From: Oceanobacillus damuensis
GTDB lineage: Bacteria > Bacillota > Bacilli > Bacillales > Amphibacillaceae
NCBI RefSeq assembly: GCF_001618145.1
Contig: NZ_LQNF01000028.1
Span: 1 to 64,000, forward strand
Direction: 5' to 3'
DNA: 64,000 nucleotides
Under the pieces are notes generated by a model. That model saw only the letters and a list, made by a program, of their open reading frames with translations, was not told the origin of the DNA and ran no database searches. Below are positions 33,908 through 47,961 of this stretch, in pieces; position 1 is the stretch's first letter; each line of letters opens with the position of its first letter. The translations under genes and the position numbers were made by a program.

Positions 33908-34537
33908 ATGACGAAAGGAATCTTAGGTCGTAAAATCGGCATGACTCAGCTTTTTTCTGAAAATGGAGAGTTGGTCCCTGTAACAGTTATACAGGCTGAG
34001 CCAAATGTAGTTTTGCAAAAAAGAACATTAGAAAATGATGGTTACGAAGCGTTGCAAATCGGTTTTGCTGATAAAAAGGAATCACGTACTAATAAAGCGG
34101 AAAAAGGTCATGCTGAAAAAGCAAACACAGCCCCTAAGCGCTACGTTCGTGAAATCCGTGACGCAGAGCTTGACAGCTATGAAGTAGGTCAAGAAATCAG
34201 CGTTGAAGTTTTTCAGGCCGGAGACAAAGTAGATGTAACAGGAACTTCTAAGGGTAAAGGTTTCCAGGGTGTAATTAAGCGCCACGGACAACAACGCGGA
34301 CCAATGTCCCATGGTTCTCATTTCCATAGAGCACCAGGTTCAATGGGTGACGTTGACCCAATGCGTGTATTTAAAGGTAAAAAATTACCTGGACACATGG
34401 GTTCTGTGCAAGTAACAATCCAAAACCTTGAAATCGTAAGCGTGGATGCTGAGAAGAATCTATTATTAGTTAAAGGGAATGTTCCTGGAGCTAAAAAATC
34501 TTACGTTCAAGTAAATAGTGCAGTTAAAGGTAACTAA
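33908..34537 (+). CDS. rplC: 50S ribosomal protein L3
   Basis: A 209-residue L3 that helps nucleate 50S assembly; its central extension ([17 protein letters not shown]) reaches toward the peptidyl-transferase centre. ATG behind ATAGGAGGTG. 30 bases after rpsJ. Confidence 0.97.
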   Translation: MTKGILGRKIGMTQLFSENGELVPVTVIQAEPNVVLQKRTLENDGYEALQIGFADKKESRTNKAEKGHAEKANTAPKRYVREIRDAELDSYEVGQEISVEVFQAGDKVDVTGTSKGKGFQGVIKRHGQQRGPMSHGSHFHRAPGSMGDVDPMRVFKGKKLPGHMGSVQVTIQNLEIVSVDAEKNLLLVKGNVPGAKKSYVQVNSAVKGN

Positions 34538-34563
34538 TCACACATACGAAGGGAGGATATGTC

Positions 34564-35187
34564 ATGCCTAAAGTAGCACTTTTAAAACAAGATGGAAGTA
34601 ATGCAGGAGATATCGAGTTAAACGATTCCGTTTTCGGTATTGAACCAAACACACATGTATTGCATGAAGCAGTAGTAATGCAACGTGCATCACTAAGACA
34701 AGGTACTCATGCAGTGAAAAATCGCTCTGATGTACGCGGTGGCGGACGTAAACCATGGCGTCAAAAGGGAACTGGCCGTGCACGTCAAGGATCTATTCGC
34801 TCACCACAATGGGTTGGCGGTGGAACTGTCTTCGGACCGACACCACGCAGCTACAGCTATAAATTACCGAAGAAAGTACGTCGTTTGGCACTTAAATCTG
34901 CATTGTCTTCAAAAGTAAACGAAGACAGCTTGCTTGTTTTGGACAGCATTGCAATTGATGCTCCAAAAACAAAGGAAGTAGTAAAAATGCTGGATGCACT
35001 TAACGTCGATACAAAAGTATTGATCGTACTTGCTGAAAAAGATGAAACGGTTATCCGTTCAGCAAACAACCTCCAATCTGTTAAAGTATTAACAGTAGAG
35101 GAAATGAATGTACTAGACTTGCTTACGCATGACAAGCTGATCATTTCTAAAGATGCAGCTGAAAAAGCAGGGGAGGTGCTCGCATAA
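34564..35187 (+). CDS. rplD: 50S ribosomal protein L4
   Basis: A 207-residue L4 with the basic loop that lines the exit tunnel ([19 protein letters not shown]). The stop codon overlaps the rplW start by one base (TAATG), so translation is probably coupled. ATG behind GGGAGG. Confidence 0.97.
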   Translation: MPKVALLKQDGSNAGDIELNDSVFGIEPNTHVLHEAVVMQRASLRQGTHAVKNRSDVRGGGRKPWRQKGTGRARQGSIRSPQWVGGGTVFGPTPRSYSYKLPKKVRRLALKSALSSKVNEDSLLVLDSIAIDAPKTKEVVKMLDALNVDTKVLIVLAEKDETVIRSANNLQSVKVLTVEEMNVLDLLTHDKLIISKDAAEKAGEVLA

Positions 35188-35474
35188 TGAAAGACGTACG
35201 TGATGTAATTAAACGTCCTGTCATTACAGAGAATTCCGCTGATTTAATGGCAGACAAAAAATATACGTTCGAAGTATCTCCAAAAGCAAACAAAACAGAG
35301 ATCAAAGATGCAGTAGAATCAATCTTTGGCGTGAAAGTTGAGAAAGTCAACACAATGAATGTCAAAGGTAAATTTAAGCGAATGGGCCGTTACGGTGGAT
35401 ATCGCTCAGATCGCAAAAAAGCTATCGTACAGCTTACGGAAGACAGTAAAGAACTGGATTTCTTTGAAGCTTAA
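35187..35474 (+). CDS. rplW: 50S ribosomal protein L23
   Basis: A 95-residue L23 at the tunnel exit, docking site for trigger factor and SRP. Typical start [12 protein letters not shown]. Overlaps rplD by one base; GGGGAGGTG within rplD serves as its ribosome site. Confidence 0.96.
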   Translation: MKDVRDVIKRPVITENSADLMADKKYTFEVSPKANKTEIKDAVESIFGVKVEKVNTMNVKGKFKRMGRYGGYRSDRKKAIVQLTEDSKELDFFEA

Positions 35475-35503
35475 TCCAATAATATTGTGAAGGAGGGAAA
35501 AAG

Positions 35504-36334
35504 ATGGCGATTAAAAAATTCAAACCAACCTCAAATGGTAGACGTAATATGTCTGTATCAGATTTCGCAGAGATAACTACGGATACTCCTGAGAAATCCC
35601 TTTTAGCACCATTACACAAACATGGTGGTCGTAATAACCAAGGGAGATTAACGGTTCGTCATCAAGGTGGCGGTCATAAACGACAATACCGTATTATTGA
35701 CTTTAAACGTGATAAAGATGGTATACCAGGACGCGTTGCTACAATCGAATATGATCCAAACCGTACAGCAAACATTGCATTGATCAATTATGCTGACGGA
35801 GAAAAACGTTACATTTTAGCTCCTAAAGGACTAAAAGTAGGCCAGGTAATTGAATCAGGTGAAAATGCAGATATCAAAGTTGGTAATGCACTTCCACTTG
35901 CAAACATTCCTGTAGGTACAATCATTCACAACATCGAATTAAAACCAGGACGCGGTGGACAAATCGCTCGTTCAGCTGGTGCAGAAGCTCAAATTCTAGG
36001 TCGTGAGGAAAAATACACCCTAGTACGTCTTGCTTCAGGTGAAGTTCGTTTAATTCTTACTACTTGCCGTGCTTCTATCGGTCAGGTTGGTAATATCGAA
36101 CATGAACTAGTACGCATCGGTAAAGCTGGTCGTTCTCGCTGGTTAGGTAAACGCCCGACAGTCCGTGGTTCTGTAATGAACCCTAACGATCACCCGCACG
36201 GTGGTGGTGAAGGTCGTGCTCCAATCGGACGTAAATCACCAATGTCACCTTGGGGTAAACCAACACTTGGTTACAAAACACGCAAACGCAACAAGCCGTC
36301 TGATAAGTATATCGTTCGTAAACGTAAAAAATAA
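35504..36334 (+). CDS. rplB: 50S ribosomal protein L2
   Basis: A 276-residue L2, needed for subunit joining and peptidyl transfer. The conserved C-terminal segment [19 protein letters not shown], with the critical histidine, is intact. ATG behind AAGGAGGG. Confidence 0.97.
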   Translation: MAIKKFKPTSNGRRNMSVSDFAEITTDTPEKSLLAPLHKHGGRNNQGRLTVRHQGGGHKRQYRIIDFKRDKDGIPGRVATIEYDPNRTANIALINYADGEKRYILAPKGLKVGQVIESGENADIKVGNALPLANIPVGTIIHNIELKPGRGGQIARSAGAEAQILGREEKYTLVRLASGEVRLILTTCRASIGQVGNIEHELVRIGKAGRSRWLGKRPTVRGSVMNPNDHPHGGGEGRAPIGRKSPMSPWGKPTLGYKTRKRNKPSDKYIVRKRKK

Positions 36335-36391
36335 ACGGAATAAAGGACGGGAACCAAGAACCCGTCTGCAACTCTGGAAGGAGGTTTATCC

Positions 36392-36670
36392 ATGGGTCGT
36401 AGCTTAAAAAAAGGACCTTTTGCAGATGACCATCTATTAAAGAAAATTGACACTTTGAATGAGGATGACAAGAAACAGGTTGTTAAGACCTGGTCACGTC
36501 GCTCAACAATTTTCCCGACATTTATTGGTCATACAATAGCTGTTTATGATGGACGCAAACACGTGCCAGTTTATATAACAGAAGATATGGTCGGACATAA
36601 ATTAGGTGAATTCGCGCCAACTCGTACGTACAGAGGACACGCTGGTGACGATAAGAAAACAAAACGATAA
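36392..36670 (+). CDS. rpsS: 30S ribosomal protein S19
   Basis: A 92-residue S19 of the 30S head, contacting S13 and 16S rRNA. Starts GRSLKKGPF and holds the family segment [22 protein letters not shown] behind GGAAGGAGG. Confidence 0.97.
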   Translation: MGRSLKKGPFADDHLLKKIDTLNEDDKKQVVKTWSRRSTIFPTFIGHTIAVYDGRKHVPVYITEDMVGHKLGEFAPTRTYRGHAGDDKKTKR

Positions 36671-36688
36671 TGAGAGGAGGTACTAGGC

Positions 36689-37030
36689 ATGCAAGCTAAA
36701 GCCGTTGCGAAATCAGTTCGTATTGCTCCTCGTAAGGTTCGTTTAGTTGTAGATCTAATTCGAGGAAAAAATGTTGGCGAAGCAATTGCTATTTTACGCC
36801 ACACACAACGCGGTGCTTCTCCAGTCGTAGAGAAAGTTTTGAAGTCTGCTATCGCTAATGCAGAACACAACTACGAATTGGACACAGATAATCTAATTAT
36901 TTCCGAAGCATTCGTAAACGAAGGTGCAACATTGAAACGTTTCCGTCCACGTGCACAAGGACGCGCAAGTAAAATCAACAAACGCACAAGCCACATCACA
37001 GTTGTGGTAACAGAAAAGAAGGAGGGATAG
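36689..37030 (+). CDS. rplV: 50S ribosomal protein L22
   Basis: A 113-residue L22 whose hairpin lines the exit tunnel; the tip [15 protein letters not shown], where macrolide-resistance changes occur in other species, looks wild type. ATG behind AGAGGAGG. Its 3' end abuts rpsC. Confidence 0.97.
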   Translation: MQAKAVAKSVRIAPRKVRLVVDLIRGKNVGEAIAILRHTQRGASPVVEKVLKSAIANAEHNYELDTDNLIISEAFVNEGATLKRFRPRAQGRASKINKRTSHITVVVTEKKEG

Positions 37031-37033
37031 TCA

Positions 37034-37675
37034 GTGGGTCAAAAAGTGAATCCAACAGGTCTTCGCGTAGGTATCATTAAAGACTGGGAGTCTAAATGGT
37101 ATGCTGGAAAAGACTATGCAGACTTACTGCATGAAGATATTAAAATCAGAGAATATCTTGAAAACCGCTTACGTACAGCTGCTGTTTCTTCTATCGAAAT
37201 CGAACGTGCAGCTAACCGTGTAAACATTACAATTCATACTGGTAAACCAGGTATGGTCATTGGTAAAGGCGGTTCCGAAGTAGAAGCTTTACGTAAATCA
37301 TTAAACAGCTTGACTGGTAAAAGAGTCCATATCAATATCGTTGAAATCAAAAAAGTTGATCTTAACGCAAAGTTGGTTGCTGACAACATTGCTCGTCAAT
37401 TAGAAAATCGTATTTCATTCCGTCGTGCTCAAAAGCAAGCAATTCAACGTGCAATGCGTGGAGGAGCTAAAGGAATTAAAACTCAAGTTTCCGGACGTCT
37501 AGGTGGAGCAGATATCGCTCGTGCGGAACATTATAGTGAAGGAACAGTGCCACTGCACACATTACGCGCCGATATTGACTATGGTACAGCAGAAGCTGAT
37601 ACTACTTATGGTAAATTAGGTGTTAAAGTGTGGATCTATCGTGGAGAAGTCCTTCCAACGAAAACCAACAAATAA
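37034..37675 (+). CDS. rpsC: 30S ribosomal protein S3
   Basis: A 213-residue S3 with a KH domain ([15 protein letters not shown]) at the mRNA entry tunnel. GTG start three bases after rplV, with AAGGAGGGATAG overlapping the rplV end, so coupling is likely. Confidence 0.97.
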   Translation: MGQKVNPTGLRVGIIKDWESKWYAGKDYADLLHEDIKIREYLENRLRTAAVSSIEIERAANRVNITIHTGKPGMVIGKGGSEVEALRKSLNSLTGKRVHINIVEIKKVDLNAKLVADNIARQLENRISFRRAQKQAIQRAMRGGAKGIKTQVSGRLGGADIARAEHYSEGTVPLHTLRADIDYGTAEADTTYGKLGVKVWIYRGEVLPTKTNK

Positions 37676-38318
<643 letters not shown>

Positions 38319-38342
38319 TTCTAAGAGAGGAGGCTAGCCTCA

Positions 38343-38606
38343 ATGACTGAACGTAATAATCGTAAAGTATATACAGGCCGTGTTGTTTCCGACAAAATGG
38401 ATAAAACAATCACAGTTCTAGTTGAAACTTATAAATTCCATAAACTATATGGTAAACGTGTTAAGTATTCCAAGAAATTCAAGGCCCATGATGAGAACAA
38501 TATTGCTAAAACCGGCGATATCGTCCGTATTATGGAAACTCGTCCGCTATCAGCTACTAAGCGTTTCCGTTTATTAGAAGTAACAGAAGAAGCGGTAATT
38601 ATCTAA
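38343..38606 (+). CDS. rpsQ: 30S ribosomal protein S17
   Basis: An 87-residue OB-fold S17 ([22 protein letters not shown]). ATG behind AGAGGAGG, 24 bases after rpmC. Early 30S assembly protein. Confidence 0.96.
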   Translation: MTERNNRKVYTGRVVSDKMDKTITVLVETYKFHKLYGKRVKYSKKFKAHDENNIAKTGDIVRIMETRPLSATKRFRLLEVTEEAVII

Positions 38607-38610
38607 TTAA

Positions 38611-39018
<408 letters not shown>

Positions 39019-39052
39019 GAATGAATTACCTTGTCAAGGAGGTGCGTTAAGC

Positions 39053-39364
39053 ATGCATGTAAAAAAAGGTGATAAAGTTAAAGTGTTATCCGGTAAAGAC
39101 CGCGGTAAAACAGGTACAATATTAGAAGCATTTCCGAAAAAAGAGCGAGTGCTTGTCGAAGGAATCAACATGATCCAAAAGCACGCGAAACCTTCTCAAG
39201 AAAATCCGCAAGGCGGAATTCTTAACATAGAAGCTCCAATTCATGTTTCTAATGTTATGCCAATCGATCCAAAATCCGGTGAACCAACTCGTGTTGGATA
39301 TGAAGTACGAGACGGAAAGAAAGTCCGCATCGCTAAAAAATCCGGTGAAGCTTTAGATAAATAA
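39053..39364 (+). CDS. rplX: 50S ribosomal protein L24
   Basis: A 103-residue KOW-domain protein ([19 protein letters not shown]) that initiates 50S assembly. ATG behind AAGGAGGTG. Confidence 0.97.
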   Translation: MHVKKGDKVKVLSGKDRGKTGTILEAFPKKERVLVEGINMIQKHAKPSQENPQGGILNIEAPIHVSNVMPIDPKSGEPTRVGYEVRDGKKVRIAKKSGEALDK

Positions 39365-39390
39365 TTTAGCGACGAAAGGAGGGCGCCACT

Positions 39391-40145
<755 letters not shown>

Positions 40146-40174
40146 ACCCCCATTCGGGAAGGAGGTAATTAGTA

Positions 40175-40573
40175 ATGGTTATGACAGATCCAATCGCAGA
40201 TATGCTTACTCGCATTCGTAATGCAAACATGGTAAAACATGAAAAATTAGAGCTGCCTGCTTCTAAAATGAAAAAAGAGATCGCTGATATCCTGAAACGT
40301 GAAGGTTTCGTCAAGGACTATGAACTAGTCGAAGACAACAAACAAGGTGTTTTGCGTATCTTCCTTAAATACAGTGCAAGCGAAGAAAAAGTAATCACAG
40401 GTATTAAACGTATCAGTAAGCCAGGATTACGCGTATACGCTAAAGCTGACGAAGTACCACGTGTACTAAATGGTTTAGGTATAGCTATCGTTTCAACATC
40501 TAAAGGTGTGTTATCTGACAAAGAAGCACGTTCACAAGCTGTTGGTGGCGAAGTTCTTGCGTATGTTTGGTAA
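40175..40573 (+). CDS. rpsH: 30S ribosomal protein S8
   Basis: A 132-residue S8 ([15 protein letters not shown]), a central-domain assembly protein and, in E. coli, the spc operon repressor. ATG behind GAAGGAGG; a second ATG two codons on is possible. Confidence 0.97.
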   Translation: MVMTDPIADMLTRIRNANMVKHEKLELPASKMKKEIADILKREGFVKDYELVEDNKQGVLRIFLKYSASEEKVITGIKRISKPGLRVYAKADEVPRVLNGLGIAIVSTSKGVLSDKEARSQAVGGEVLAYVW

Positions 40574-40603
40574 TTAACATTTTTTAAAGAGGAGGTGCAT
40601 GGA

Positions 40604-41140
40604 ATGTCTCGTATAGGACTTAAACCGATTGAAATTCCAGAAGGTGTGGAAATTAAACTTAATGGCACTACGGTTACTGTTAAAGGGCCTAAAGGTGAAT
40701 TAACAAGAGAACTACACCCAGATATGAAAATTAATATTGAAGATAACGTTCTTACAGTTGAACGTCCAAGTGACCATAAAGACCATCGTGCCCTGCACGG
40801 AACTACTCGCAGCTTGATCGCAAACATGGCGGAAGGCGTAAGTAAAGGTTTCGAAAAATCACTTGAAATTATTGGTGTTGGTTACCGTGCGCAAAAGCAA
40901 GGAAACAAACTTGTGATTAACGCTGGGTATTCACATCCAATTGAAATCGATCCTATTGATGGAATCGAAATCGACGTTCCTAAAAACACACAATTAACAG
41001 TAAAAGGTATCGATAAAGAATTAGTTGGCGCAGTTGCTGCTAACATCCGGGCAATCAGATTGCCAGAGCCTTACAAAGGTAAAGGTATTCGCTATGCTAA
41101 TGAATATGTACGTCGTAAAGAAGGTAAAACTGCTAAGTAA
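40604..41140 (+). CDS. rplF: 50S ribosomal protein L6
   Basis: A 178-residue L6 near the sarcin-ricin loop. The ATG at 40604 gives the family start [11 protein letters not shown] and lies well behind GAGGAGGTG; the ATG nine bases earlier sits too close to that site. Conserved C-terminal [11 protein letters not shown] present. Confidence 0.96.
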   Translation: MSRIGLKPIEIPEGVEIKLNGTTVTVKGPKGELTRELHPDMKINIEDNVLTVERPSDHKDHRALHGTTRSLIANMAEGVSKGFEKSLEIIGVGYRAQKQGNKLVINAGYSHPIEIDPIDGIEIDVPKNTQLTVKGIDKELVGAVAANIRAIRLPEPYKGKGIRYANEYVRRKEGKTAK

Positions 41141-41170
41141 GATTAGTTAGGCGAGAAAGGAGTGACCTAG

Positions 41171-41533
41171 ATGATCACAAAACCTGACAAAAATATTATC
41201 CGTAAAAAAAGACACGGTCGCGTTCGCAAAAACCTTTTTGGTACAGCTGAGCGTCCACGTCTAAACGTATTTCGTTCCAATAAAAACATTTACGCTCAAT
41301 TAATAGATGATGTTAATGGAGTAACTGTAGCAAGTGCTTCAACTGCTGACAAAGAGCTCAACATTGGCGCTGGCTCTAATGTTGAAAATGCGAAGAAAGT
41401 CGGAGAAGCTATCGCTAAACGTGCTCAGGATAAAGGTTACAAATCGGTTGTATTTGACCGTGGAGGATATCTGTATCATGGACGTATTCAAGCATTGGCA
41501 GATGCTGCCCGCGAGGCAGGTCTCGAATTTTAA
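41171..41533 (+). CDS. rplR: 50S ribosomal protein L18
   Basis: A 120-residue 5S rRNA-binding protein of the central protuberance ([32 protein letters not shown]). ATG behind GAAAGGAG. Confidence 0.97.
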   Translation: MITKPDKNIIRKKRHGRVRKNLFGTAERPRLNVFRSNKNIYAQLIDDVNGVTVASASTADKELNIGAGSNVENAKKVGEAIAKRAQDKGYKSVVFDRGGYLYHGRIQALADAAREAGLEF

Positions 41534-41556
41534 TCGATAAAGGAGGTTACGCTTGT

Positions 41557-42060
41557 ATGAAAACTAACATTGATCCTAACAAATTAGATCTTGAAGAACG
41601 CGTTGTGACGGTCAACCGTGTTGCTAAAGTTGTTAAAGGTGGACGTCGTTTCCGCTTTGCCGCATTAGTGGTTGTCGGTGACAAAAATGGTCATGTAGGT
41701 TTCGGTACTGGTAAAGCACAAGAAGTACCTGAAGCAATCAAAAAAGCAGTTGATGACGCGAAGAAAAACTTAATTACAGTACCAATCGTAGGAACTACAA
41801 TTCCTCATCAAATCAATGGTCGATTCGGTTCTGGTAATGTATTGATGAAACCAGCTTCAGAAGGTACTGGAGTTATCTCCGGTGGTCCGGTTCGTGCTAT
41901 ACTTGAACTTGCCGGTGTTGGTGACATTCTAACGAAATCACTTGGTTCTAACACGCCAATCAATATGATTCGTGCAACATTAAATGGCTTAACAAACCTG
42001 AAAACAGCTGAGGACGTAGCAAAATTACGTGGAAAGTCTGTAGAAGAACTGTTAGGATAA
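41557..42060 (+). CDS. rpsE: 30S ribosomal protein S5
   Basis: A 167-residue S5 with its double-stranded RNA-binding-like N-domain ([23 protein letters not shown]); this loop is where spectinomycin resistance arises, and looks wild type. ATG behind AAAGGAGG. Confidence 0.97.
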   Translation: MKTNIDPNKLDLEERVVTVNRVAKVVKGGRRFRFAALVVVGDKNGHVGFGTGKAQEVPEAIKKAVDDAKKNLITVPIVGTTIPHQINGRFGSGNVLMKPASEGTGVISGGPVRAILELAGVGDILTKSLGSNTPINMIRATLNGLTNLKTAEDVAKLRGKSVEELLG

Positions 42061-42073
42061 GGAGGGAAACACT

Positions 42074-42256
42074 ATGTCTAACAAATTAGAAATAACCCTC
42101 ACACGCAGTGTCATCGGTGGCACAGCAGTTCAGAAGAAAACTGTTGAAGCATTAGGGTTAAAGAAAATTCGTCAATCCGTTGTACGTGAAGATACTCCAG
42201 CCGTCCGTGGTATGGTAAATAGAGTGTCCCACTTATTGACAGTTAAAGAAGTTTAA
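42074..42256 (+). CDS. rpmD: 50S ribosomal protein L30
   Basis: A 60-residue L30 ([25 protein letters not shown]). ATG behind AAGGAGGG, 13 bases after rpsE. Confidence 0.96.
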   Translation: MSNKLEITLTRSVIGGTAVQKKTVEALGLKKIRQSVVREDTPAVRGMVNRVSHLLTVKEV

Positions 42257-42287
42257 TTACACATTAGCGTAAAGAGGAGGTGCTCGC

Positions 42288-42728
42288 ATGAAACTTCATG
42301 AATTGAAGGCAGCAGAAGGAACTCGTAAAGAGAGAAATCGTGTTGGACGTGGTACGTCTTCTGGTAACGGAAAAACTTCCGGCCGTGGACATAAAGGTCA
42401 AAAAGCACGTTCAGGTGGTGGTGTACGTCCGGGCTTTGAAGGTGGACAAATGCCTTTATTCCAACGTTTGCCTAAACGCGGATTTACAAACATTCACCGC
42501 AAAGAATATTCAATCGTAAACTTAGACACGTTAAATCGCTTTGAAGAAGGCACTGAAATAACACCTGAGCTATTACTTGAAAATGGTGTCGTAAGCAAAC
42601 TTAATGCTGGTATTAAAGTACTTGGCAAAGGCGCTATCGAGAAAAAATTAACAGTAAAAGCTCACAAGTTCTCCGCTTCAGCTAAAGAAGCAATTGAGGC
42701 AGCGGGCGGTCAAACCGAGGTGATTTAA
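42288..42728 (+). CDS. rplO: 50S ribosomal protein L15
   Basis: A 146-residue L15 with a glycine/arginine-rich N-terminus ([19 protein letters not shown]), a late assembly protein. ATG behind AGAGGAGGTG. The stop overlaps the secY start by one base. Confidence 0.97.
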   Translation: MKLHELKAAEGTRKERNRVGRGTSSGNGKTSGRGHKGQKARSGGGVRPGFEGGQMPLFQRLPKRGFTNIHRKEYSIVNLDTLNRFEEGTEITPELLLENGVVSKLNAGIKVLGKGAIEKKLTVKAHKFSASAKEAIEAAGGQTEVI

Positions 42729-44020
42729 TGTTTCGTACAATCTCCAATTTTATGCGTGTAGCTGATATTAGACGGAAAATAATTTTTACGTTATTAATGT
42801 TGATTGTCTTCCGTATAGGCACGTTCATTCCTGTGCCGTTTACAGATAAAGCAGCAATTGATTTTATGAACCAGCAAAATGTATTTGGGTTTCTGAACAC
42901 CTTTGGTGGTGGAGCCCTCCAAAATTTCTCAATCTTTGCGATGGGAATAATGCCTTACATTACAGCATCCATCATTATGCAATTACTGCAAATGGATGTT
43001 GTGCCTAAATTTACCGAATGGAAAAAACAAGGCGAAATGGGCCGTAAAAAGATTGCCCAGGTTACTCGCTATGGAACGATTGTTCTTGCTTTTGTTCAGG
43101 CAATTGCAATGTCAATTGGTTTCAACGCGATGGCTGGCGGCTTATTGATAGCCGATCCAAGCTTTATGAAGTTTCTTATCATTGCTATTGTATTAACAGC
43201 CGGAACAGCATTTTTAATGTGGGTCGGTGAGCAGATCACTGCACAAGGTGTCGGGAACGGGATTTCAATCCTGATTTTTGCCGGTATCGTCGCAGCAGTG
43301 CCAAATGGTGTAGGTCAACTATACAGCCAGTATTTTGTTAATCCTGGTGATGAGCTGTTCATTAACATCATCATTGTTCTACTGATTGCATTGGTGGCTG
43401 TAGCTGTAACAGTTGGAGTTATATTTGTAAACCAAGCATTAAGAAAGATACCAATCCAATATGCAAAAAAACTTGTTAATCGATCTCCGGTAGGTGGCCA
43501 ATCCACACATTTGCCGATTAAAGTGAATGCTGCGGGAGTTATTCCGGTAATCTTCGCGATTGCATTTATGATTGCACCAACCACGATTGCTGGTTTTTTT
43601 GAAGGCAGTCAAGTAGCATCTACGATCTCGTATATATTTGACTATACTCAACCAGTCGGTATGGTAATATATGTTGCTTTAATTATAGCTTTCACATATT
43701 TCTATACGTTCGTTCAGGTTAATCCTGAGCAGATGGCTGAAAACTTGCAAAAACAAGGTGGATATATTCCAGGTATCCGTCCTGGGAACAATACAGAAGA
43801 ATATCTTACTCGTGTTATGTATCGCTTAACATTTGTAGGTGCACTATTTTTAGCAGCAGTTTCTGTATTTCCTATGATCTTAGGTGGTCTAGCTAATTTG
43901 CCAACAGCTGTACAAATCGGTGGCACAAGTTTACTAATCGTTGTAGGGGTTGCATTACAAACAATGAAGCAATTAGAGAGTCAGTTAGTGAAGCGTCACT
44001 ACAAAGGATTTATTAAGTAA
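42728..44020 (+). CDS. secY: Preprotein translocase subunit SecY
   Basis: A 430-residue SecY with ten membrane helices forming the protein-conducting channel. The plug-domain region near residues 55-75 (FGGGALQNFSIFAMGIMPYI) and the cytosolic loop GIRPGNNTEEYL are typical. It partners the SecE at 15555. ATG overlaps the rplO stop (TAATG). Confidence 0.97.
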   Translation: MFRTISNFMRVADIRRKIIFTLLMLIVFRIGTFIPVPFTDKAAIDFMNQQNVFGFLNTFGGGALQNFSIFAMGIMPYITASIIMQLLQMDVVPKFTEWKKQGEMGRKKIAQVTRYGTIVLAFVQAIAMSIGFNAMAGGLLIADPSFMKFLIIAIVLTAGTAFLMWVGEQITAQGVGNGISILIFAGIVAAVPNGVGQLYSQYFVNPGDELFINIIIVLLIALVAVAVTVGVIFVNQALRKIPIQYAKKLVNRSPVGGQSTHLPIKVNAAGVIPVIFAIAFMIAPTTIAGFFEGSQVASTISYIFDYTQPVGMVIYVALIIAFTYFYTFVQVNPEQMAENLQKQGGYIPGIRPGNNTEEYLTRVMYRLTFVGALFLAAVSVFPMILGGLANLPTAVQIGGTSLLIVVGVALQTMKQLESQLVKRHYKGFIK

Positions 44021-44698
<678 letters not shown>

Positions 44699-44875
44699 GT
44701 CATTAATTGTTCTTTGAACAGAATAGGTGCAAATCAAGCTCTGAAAAGTTATAATTAATGGCGTGAGTTAACATGAAAACACATGTATTGCTTTATATAA
44801 AGTGACACAGGATGATAATAGTTACTCTATTTTCTATTATAAATTTAACGATAGCCTAAGTGATGGTGAGCGCTG

Positions 44876-45202
44876 TTGTGCGAAAATGATTCGATTCCGG
44901 TGATGGGTCAGATAGTTCGTATTAAGCAAGGACGCGAGGCGGGTCAATACGCAGTTGTTATTCAAATCATTGATGATCGCTTTGTACTGCTTGCCGATGG
45001 GGAGAAGCGCAAAACGAATAGACCAAAGAAGAAGAATCTGCATCATATTGAGACGATGGATTATGTTTCCCCTGAAGTCCAAAACAGCCTTCTAGAAACT
45101 GGTCGTGTCACAAATGGGAAATTGCGATTTGCCATAACTAAATTTATAGGTGAGGTTGTGACTGATTTGAAGAAGGGAGATCAACACGATGGCGAAAGAT
45201 GA
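44876..45202 (+). CDS. KOW-domain RNA-binding protein
   Basis: A 108-residue protein with an L14e/KOW-like fold ([35 protein letters not shown]), resembling the small protein encoded just before infA in B. subtilis. Its role is unknown. The start is probably TTG 44876, a few bases after GGTGAG; the ribosome site is weak for this operon. The 3' end overlaps infA by 14 bases. Preceding bases 44699-44875 hold no remnant of map. Confidence 0.8.
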   Translation: MCENDSIPVMGQIVRIKQGREAGQYAVVIQIIDDRFVLLADGEKRKTNRPKKKNLHHIETMDYVSPEVQNSLLETGRVTNGKLRFAITKFIGEVVTDLKKGDQHDGER

Positions 45203-45407
45203 TGTAATTGAAGTTGAAGGTACCGTAACGGATACATTGCCAAATGCGATGTTTAAAGTTGAGCTTGAAAATGGCCATACGGTCCTAGCGCATGTATCTG
45301 GTAAGATCCGTATGCATTTTATCCGCATACTACCGGGTGATAAAGTGACGGTTGAACTTTCTCCGTATGATTTAACCAGAGGGCGAATTACGTACCGTTA
45401 TAAATAA
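45189..45407 (+). CDS. infA: Translation initiation factor IF-1
   Basis: A 72-residue OB-fold protein ([28 protein letters not shown]), binding the 30S A site. ATG behind AAGAAGGGAG inside the KOW gene, so the two are probably coupled. Confidence 0.97.
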   Translation: MAKDDVIEVEGTVTDTLPNAMFKVELENGHTVLAHVSGKIRMHFIRILPGDKVTVELSPYDLTRGRITYRYK

Positions 45408-45423
45408 ACGAGCTCCGATATAA

Positions 45424-45552
<129 letters not shown>

Positions 45553-45574
45553 AAACAAGGAGGTGCTATTGTAG

Positions 45575-45940
45575 ATGGCACGTATTGCAGGCATTGACAT
45601 TCCACGTGACAAACGTGTAGTAATTTCATTGACTTACATTTATGGAATTGGAAAAGTTACCGCACAGAAAGTCCTTAAAGAAGCTGGCGTTTCTGAAGAC
45701 ACTCGTGTACGTGATTTAACGGAAGAAGAATTAGGAAAAATCCGTCAAGCGATGGATGTATATGACACAGAAGGTGACCTTCGTCGTGAAGTATCACTTA
45801 ACATCAAACGTCTAATCGAAATCGGAGCTTATAGAGGTCTTCGTCACCGTCGCGGATTACCAGTTCGTGGTCAGAAAACCAAAAACAACTCACGTACTCG
45901 TAAAGGCCCTCGTAAGACAATGGCTAACAAGAAAAAGTAA
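45575..45940 (+). CDS. rpsM: 30S ribosomal protein S13
   Basis: A 121-residue S13 of the head, contacting the P-site tRNA through its basic C-tail ([21 protein letters not shown]). ATG behind AAGGAGGTG. Confidence 0.97.
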   Translation: MARIAGIDIPRDKRVVISLTYIYGIGKVTAQKVLKEAGVSEDTRVRDLTEEELGKIRQAMDVYDTEGDLRREVSLNIKRLIEIGAYRGLRHRRGLPVRGQKTKNNSRTRKGPRKTMANKKK

Positions 45941-45960
45941 AGTAAGGAGGTAAGCAATCA

Positions 45961-46350
45961 ATGGCACGTAAACAAAATACACGTAAACGTCGTGTGAAAA
46001 AGAATATTGAGTCAGGTGTAGCACATATCCGTTCTACATTTAACAATACAATCGTAACAATTACAGATACACGTGGTAATGCTGTCGGATGGAGCTCTGC
46101 TGGTGCATTAGGCTTCAAAGGTTCACGTAAATCTACTCCTTTTGCTGCACAAATGGCAGCCGAAACTGCAGCTAAAACAGCGGTCGAAAACGGCATGAAA
46201 ACATTAGAAGTTACTGTTAAAGGCCCTGGTGCCGGTCGTGAAGCCGCTATTCGTTCACTACAAGCAGCAGGTTTGGAAGTTACAGCAATTGTTGATGTAA
46301 CACCAGTTCCTCACAATGGTTGTCGCCCACCAAAACGTCGTCGTGTATAA
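45961..46350 (+). CDS. rpsK: 30S ribosomal protein S11
   Basis: A 129-residue S11 of the platform ([18 protein letters not shown]; ending [13 protein letters not shown]). ATG behind TAAGGAGG, 20 bases after rpsM. Confidence 0.97.
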   Translation: MARKQNTRKRRVKKNIESGVAHIRSTFNNTIVTITDTRGNAVGWSSAGALGFKGSRKSTPFAAQMAAETAAKTAVENGMKTLEVTVKGPGAGREAAIRSLQAAGLEVTAIVDVTPVPHNGCRPPKRRRV

Positions 46351-46366
46351 TTATACCGTATAGAAT

Positions 46367-46395
46367 TTGTCACCCTGTCTATAATGGGTTATGAT
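46367..46395 (+). promoter_or_regulatory. internal promoter ahead of rpoA
   Basis: TTGTCA (46367-46372), a 17-base spacer and TATGAT (46390-46395) in the unusually long 199-base gap between rpsK and rpoA. The remaining leader is GC-richer and includes GACGGATGTC and CGGGGTTTCG segments that could fold. Confidence 0.6.
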
Positions 46396-46549
46396 AGCTT
46401 AAATAAAAAGCAAAAATCACTAGCATCCAAGACAGACTCGTACGAAAGAAATACAGGTAGCGCAGAAACGCCAACTGCCTTATTTGAGGAATTTCGGTTA
46501 GACGGATGTCTAGCCGGGGTTTCGACGTTTTAAAGGAGGGTTTTATTGA

Positions 46550-47494
46550 ATGATCGAAATAGAAAAGCCAAAGATTGAAACGCTTGAAATCAGCGATGAT
46601 GCTACATTTGGAAAATTCGTGGTTGAACCGCTTGAACGTGGATATGGTGCCACTCTTGGAAACTCCTTGCGTCGTATCTTATTATCCTCACTACCAGGTG
46701 CTGCAGTTACTACAGTTCGGATTGACGGAGCACTCCATGAGTTTTCAACGATTGATGGTGTTGTGGAAGATGTGACAACAATAATTTTGAATCTGAAAAA
46801 ACTCGCTCTAAAAATCTATTCTGATGAACCCAAAACATTAGAAATAGATGTACAAGGTGAAGGAAAAGTTACTGCTGGCGATCTGACATATGACAGTGAC
46901 GTAGAAGTAATGAATCCGGATCTGCATATCGCAACGCTTAATAGCAAAGGCAATTTGCACATGAAATTGACAGCTGAGCGTGGTCGTGGCTATCGCCAGG
47001 CCGAAGAAAACAAAAGTGATGAGCAACCAATTGGAGTAATTCCTATTGACTCTATCTTCACGCCTGTTTCACGTGTCACTTACCAAGTGGAAAACACACG
47101 TGTAGGCCAAGTGGCAAACTATGATAAATTAACTTTAGATGTTTCAACTGATGGCAGCATTCGCCCTGAAGAAGCAGTTTCTTTAGGCGCTAAAATCATT
47201 ACAGAACATCTTAACATATTTGTTGGTTTGACAGACGAAGCACAAAATGCTGAAATCATGGTTGAAAAAGAAGAAGATCAAAAAGAGAAAGTCATGGAAA
47301 TGACAATCGAAGAACTTGATCTCTCTGTCAGGTCATATAACTGCTTAAAACGTGCAGGAATCAATACTGTTCAGGAACTTGCCAACAAGTCTGAAGAGGA
47401 TATGATGAAAGTACGTAATTTAGGCCGTAAATCGTTAGAAGAAGTAAAAGTAAAATTAGTGGACCTAGGCTTAGGTTTGCGCGATGATGACTGA
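46550..47494 (+). CDS. rpoA: RNA polymerase alpha subunit
   Basis: A 314-residue alpha subunit. The N-domain (1 to about 228, with [20 protein letters not shown]) dimerises and assembles beta and beta'; a short acidic linker follows; the C-domain (about 245-314, with [19 protein letters not shown]) binds UP elements and activators. ATG behind AAAGGAGGG. Confidence 0.98.
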   Translation: MIEIEKPKIETLEISDDATFGKFVVEPLERGYGATLGNSLRRILLSSLPGAAVTTVRIDGALHEFSTIDGVVEDVTTIILNLKKLALKIYSDEPKTLEIDVQGEGKVTAGDLTYDSDVEVMNPDLHIATLNSKGNLHMKLTAERGRGYRQAEENKSDEQPIGVIPIDSIFTPVSRVTYQVENTRVGQVANYDKLTLDVSTDGSIRPEEAVSLGAKIITEHLNIFVGLTDEAQNAEIMVEKEEDQKEKVMEMTIEELDLSVRSYNCLKRAGINTVQELANKSEEDMMKVRNLGRKSLEEVKVKLVDLGLGLRDDD

Positions 47495-47539
47495 TTTATA
47501 CAGTCACCTTTAGAGTTTCAAAAAAGGGAGGGATAGTCC

Positions 47540-47893
47540 GTGGCTAGAAAGTTAGGACGTACAACAGACAATCGTATGGCACTGCTTCGCAACCTTGCAT
47601 CTGATTTAATTATTCATGAACGGATTGAAACAACAGAAGCAAAAGCGAAAGAGCTTAAATCGATAGTGGAAAAAATGATTACACTTGGAAAACGTGGCGA
47701 TCTACATGCACGTCGTCAAGCTGCAGCATTCTTGTACAACAAAGAAGCAGATGAAGAAAACAGTGTTCTTCAAAAACTCTTTGATGATGTTGCTGCACGT
47801 TATGAAGACAGACAAGGTGGATACACACGTGTTCTTAAACTAGGTGAACGCCAAGGTGATGGAGCAAAAATGGCAATCATCGAATTGGTATAA
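47540..47893 (+). CDS. rplQ: 50S ribosomal protein L17
   Basis: A 117-residue L17 at the tunnel exit ([22 protein letters not shown]; ending MAIIELV). GTG start behind AAGGGAGGG. Last gene of the S10-spc-alpha run. Confidence 0.97.
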   Translation: MARKLGRTTDNRMALLRNLASDLIIHERIETTEAKAKELKSIVEKMITLGKRGDLHARRQAAAFLYNKEADEENSVLQKLFDDVAARYEDRQGGYTRVLKLGERQGDGAKMAIIELV

Positions 47894-47905
47894 TCAACTA
47901 CATGC

Positions 47906-47958
47906 GGCAAGGGCAGGACTCAATCTCTCTCACGAGGTTAATCCAAGCCCTTTTTTTG
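47906..47958 (+). terminator. terminator after rplQ
   Basis: AAGGGC (47909-47914) pairs with GCCCTT before a seven-T tract ending near 47957; the loop is long (about 30 bases). Probable end of the alpha operon. Confidence 0.65.
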
Positions 47959-47961
47959 TAG

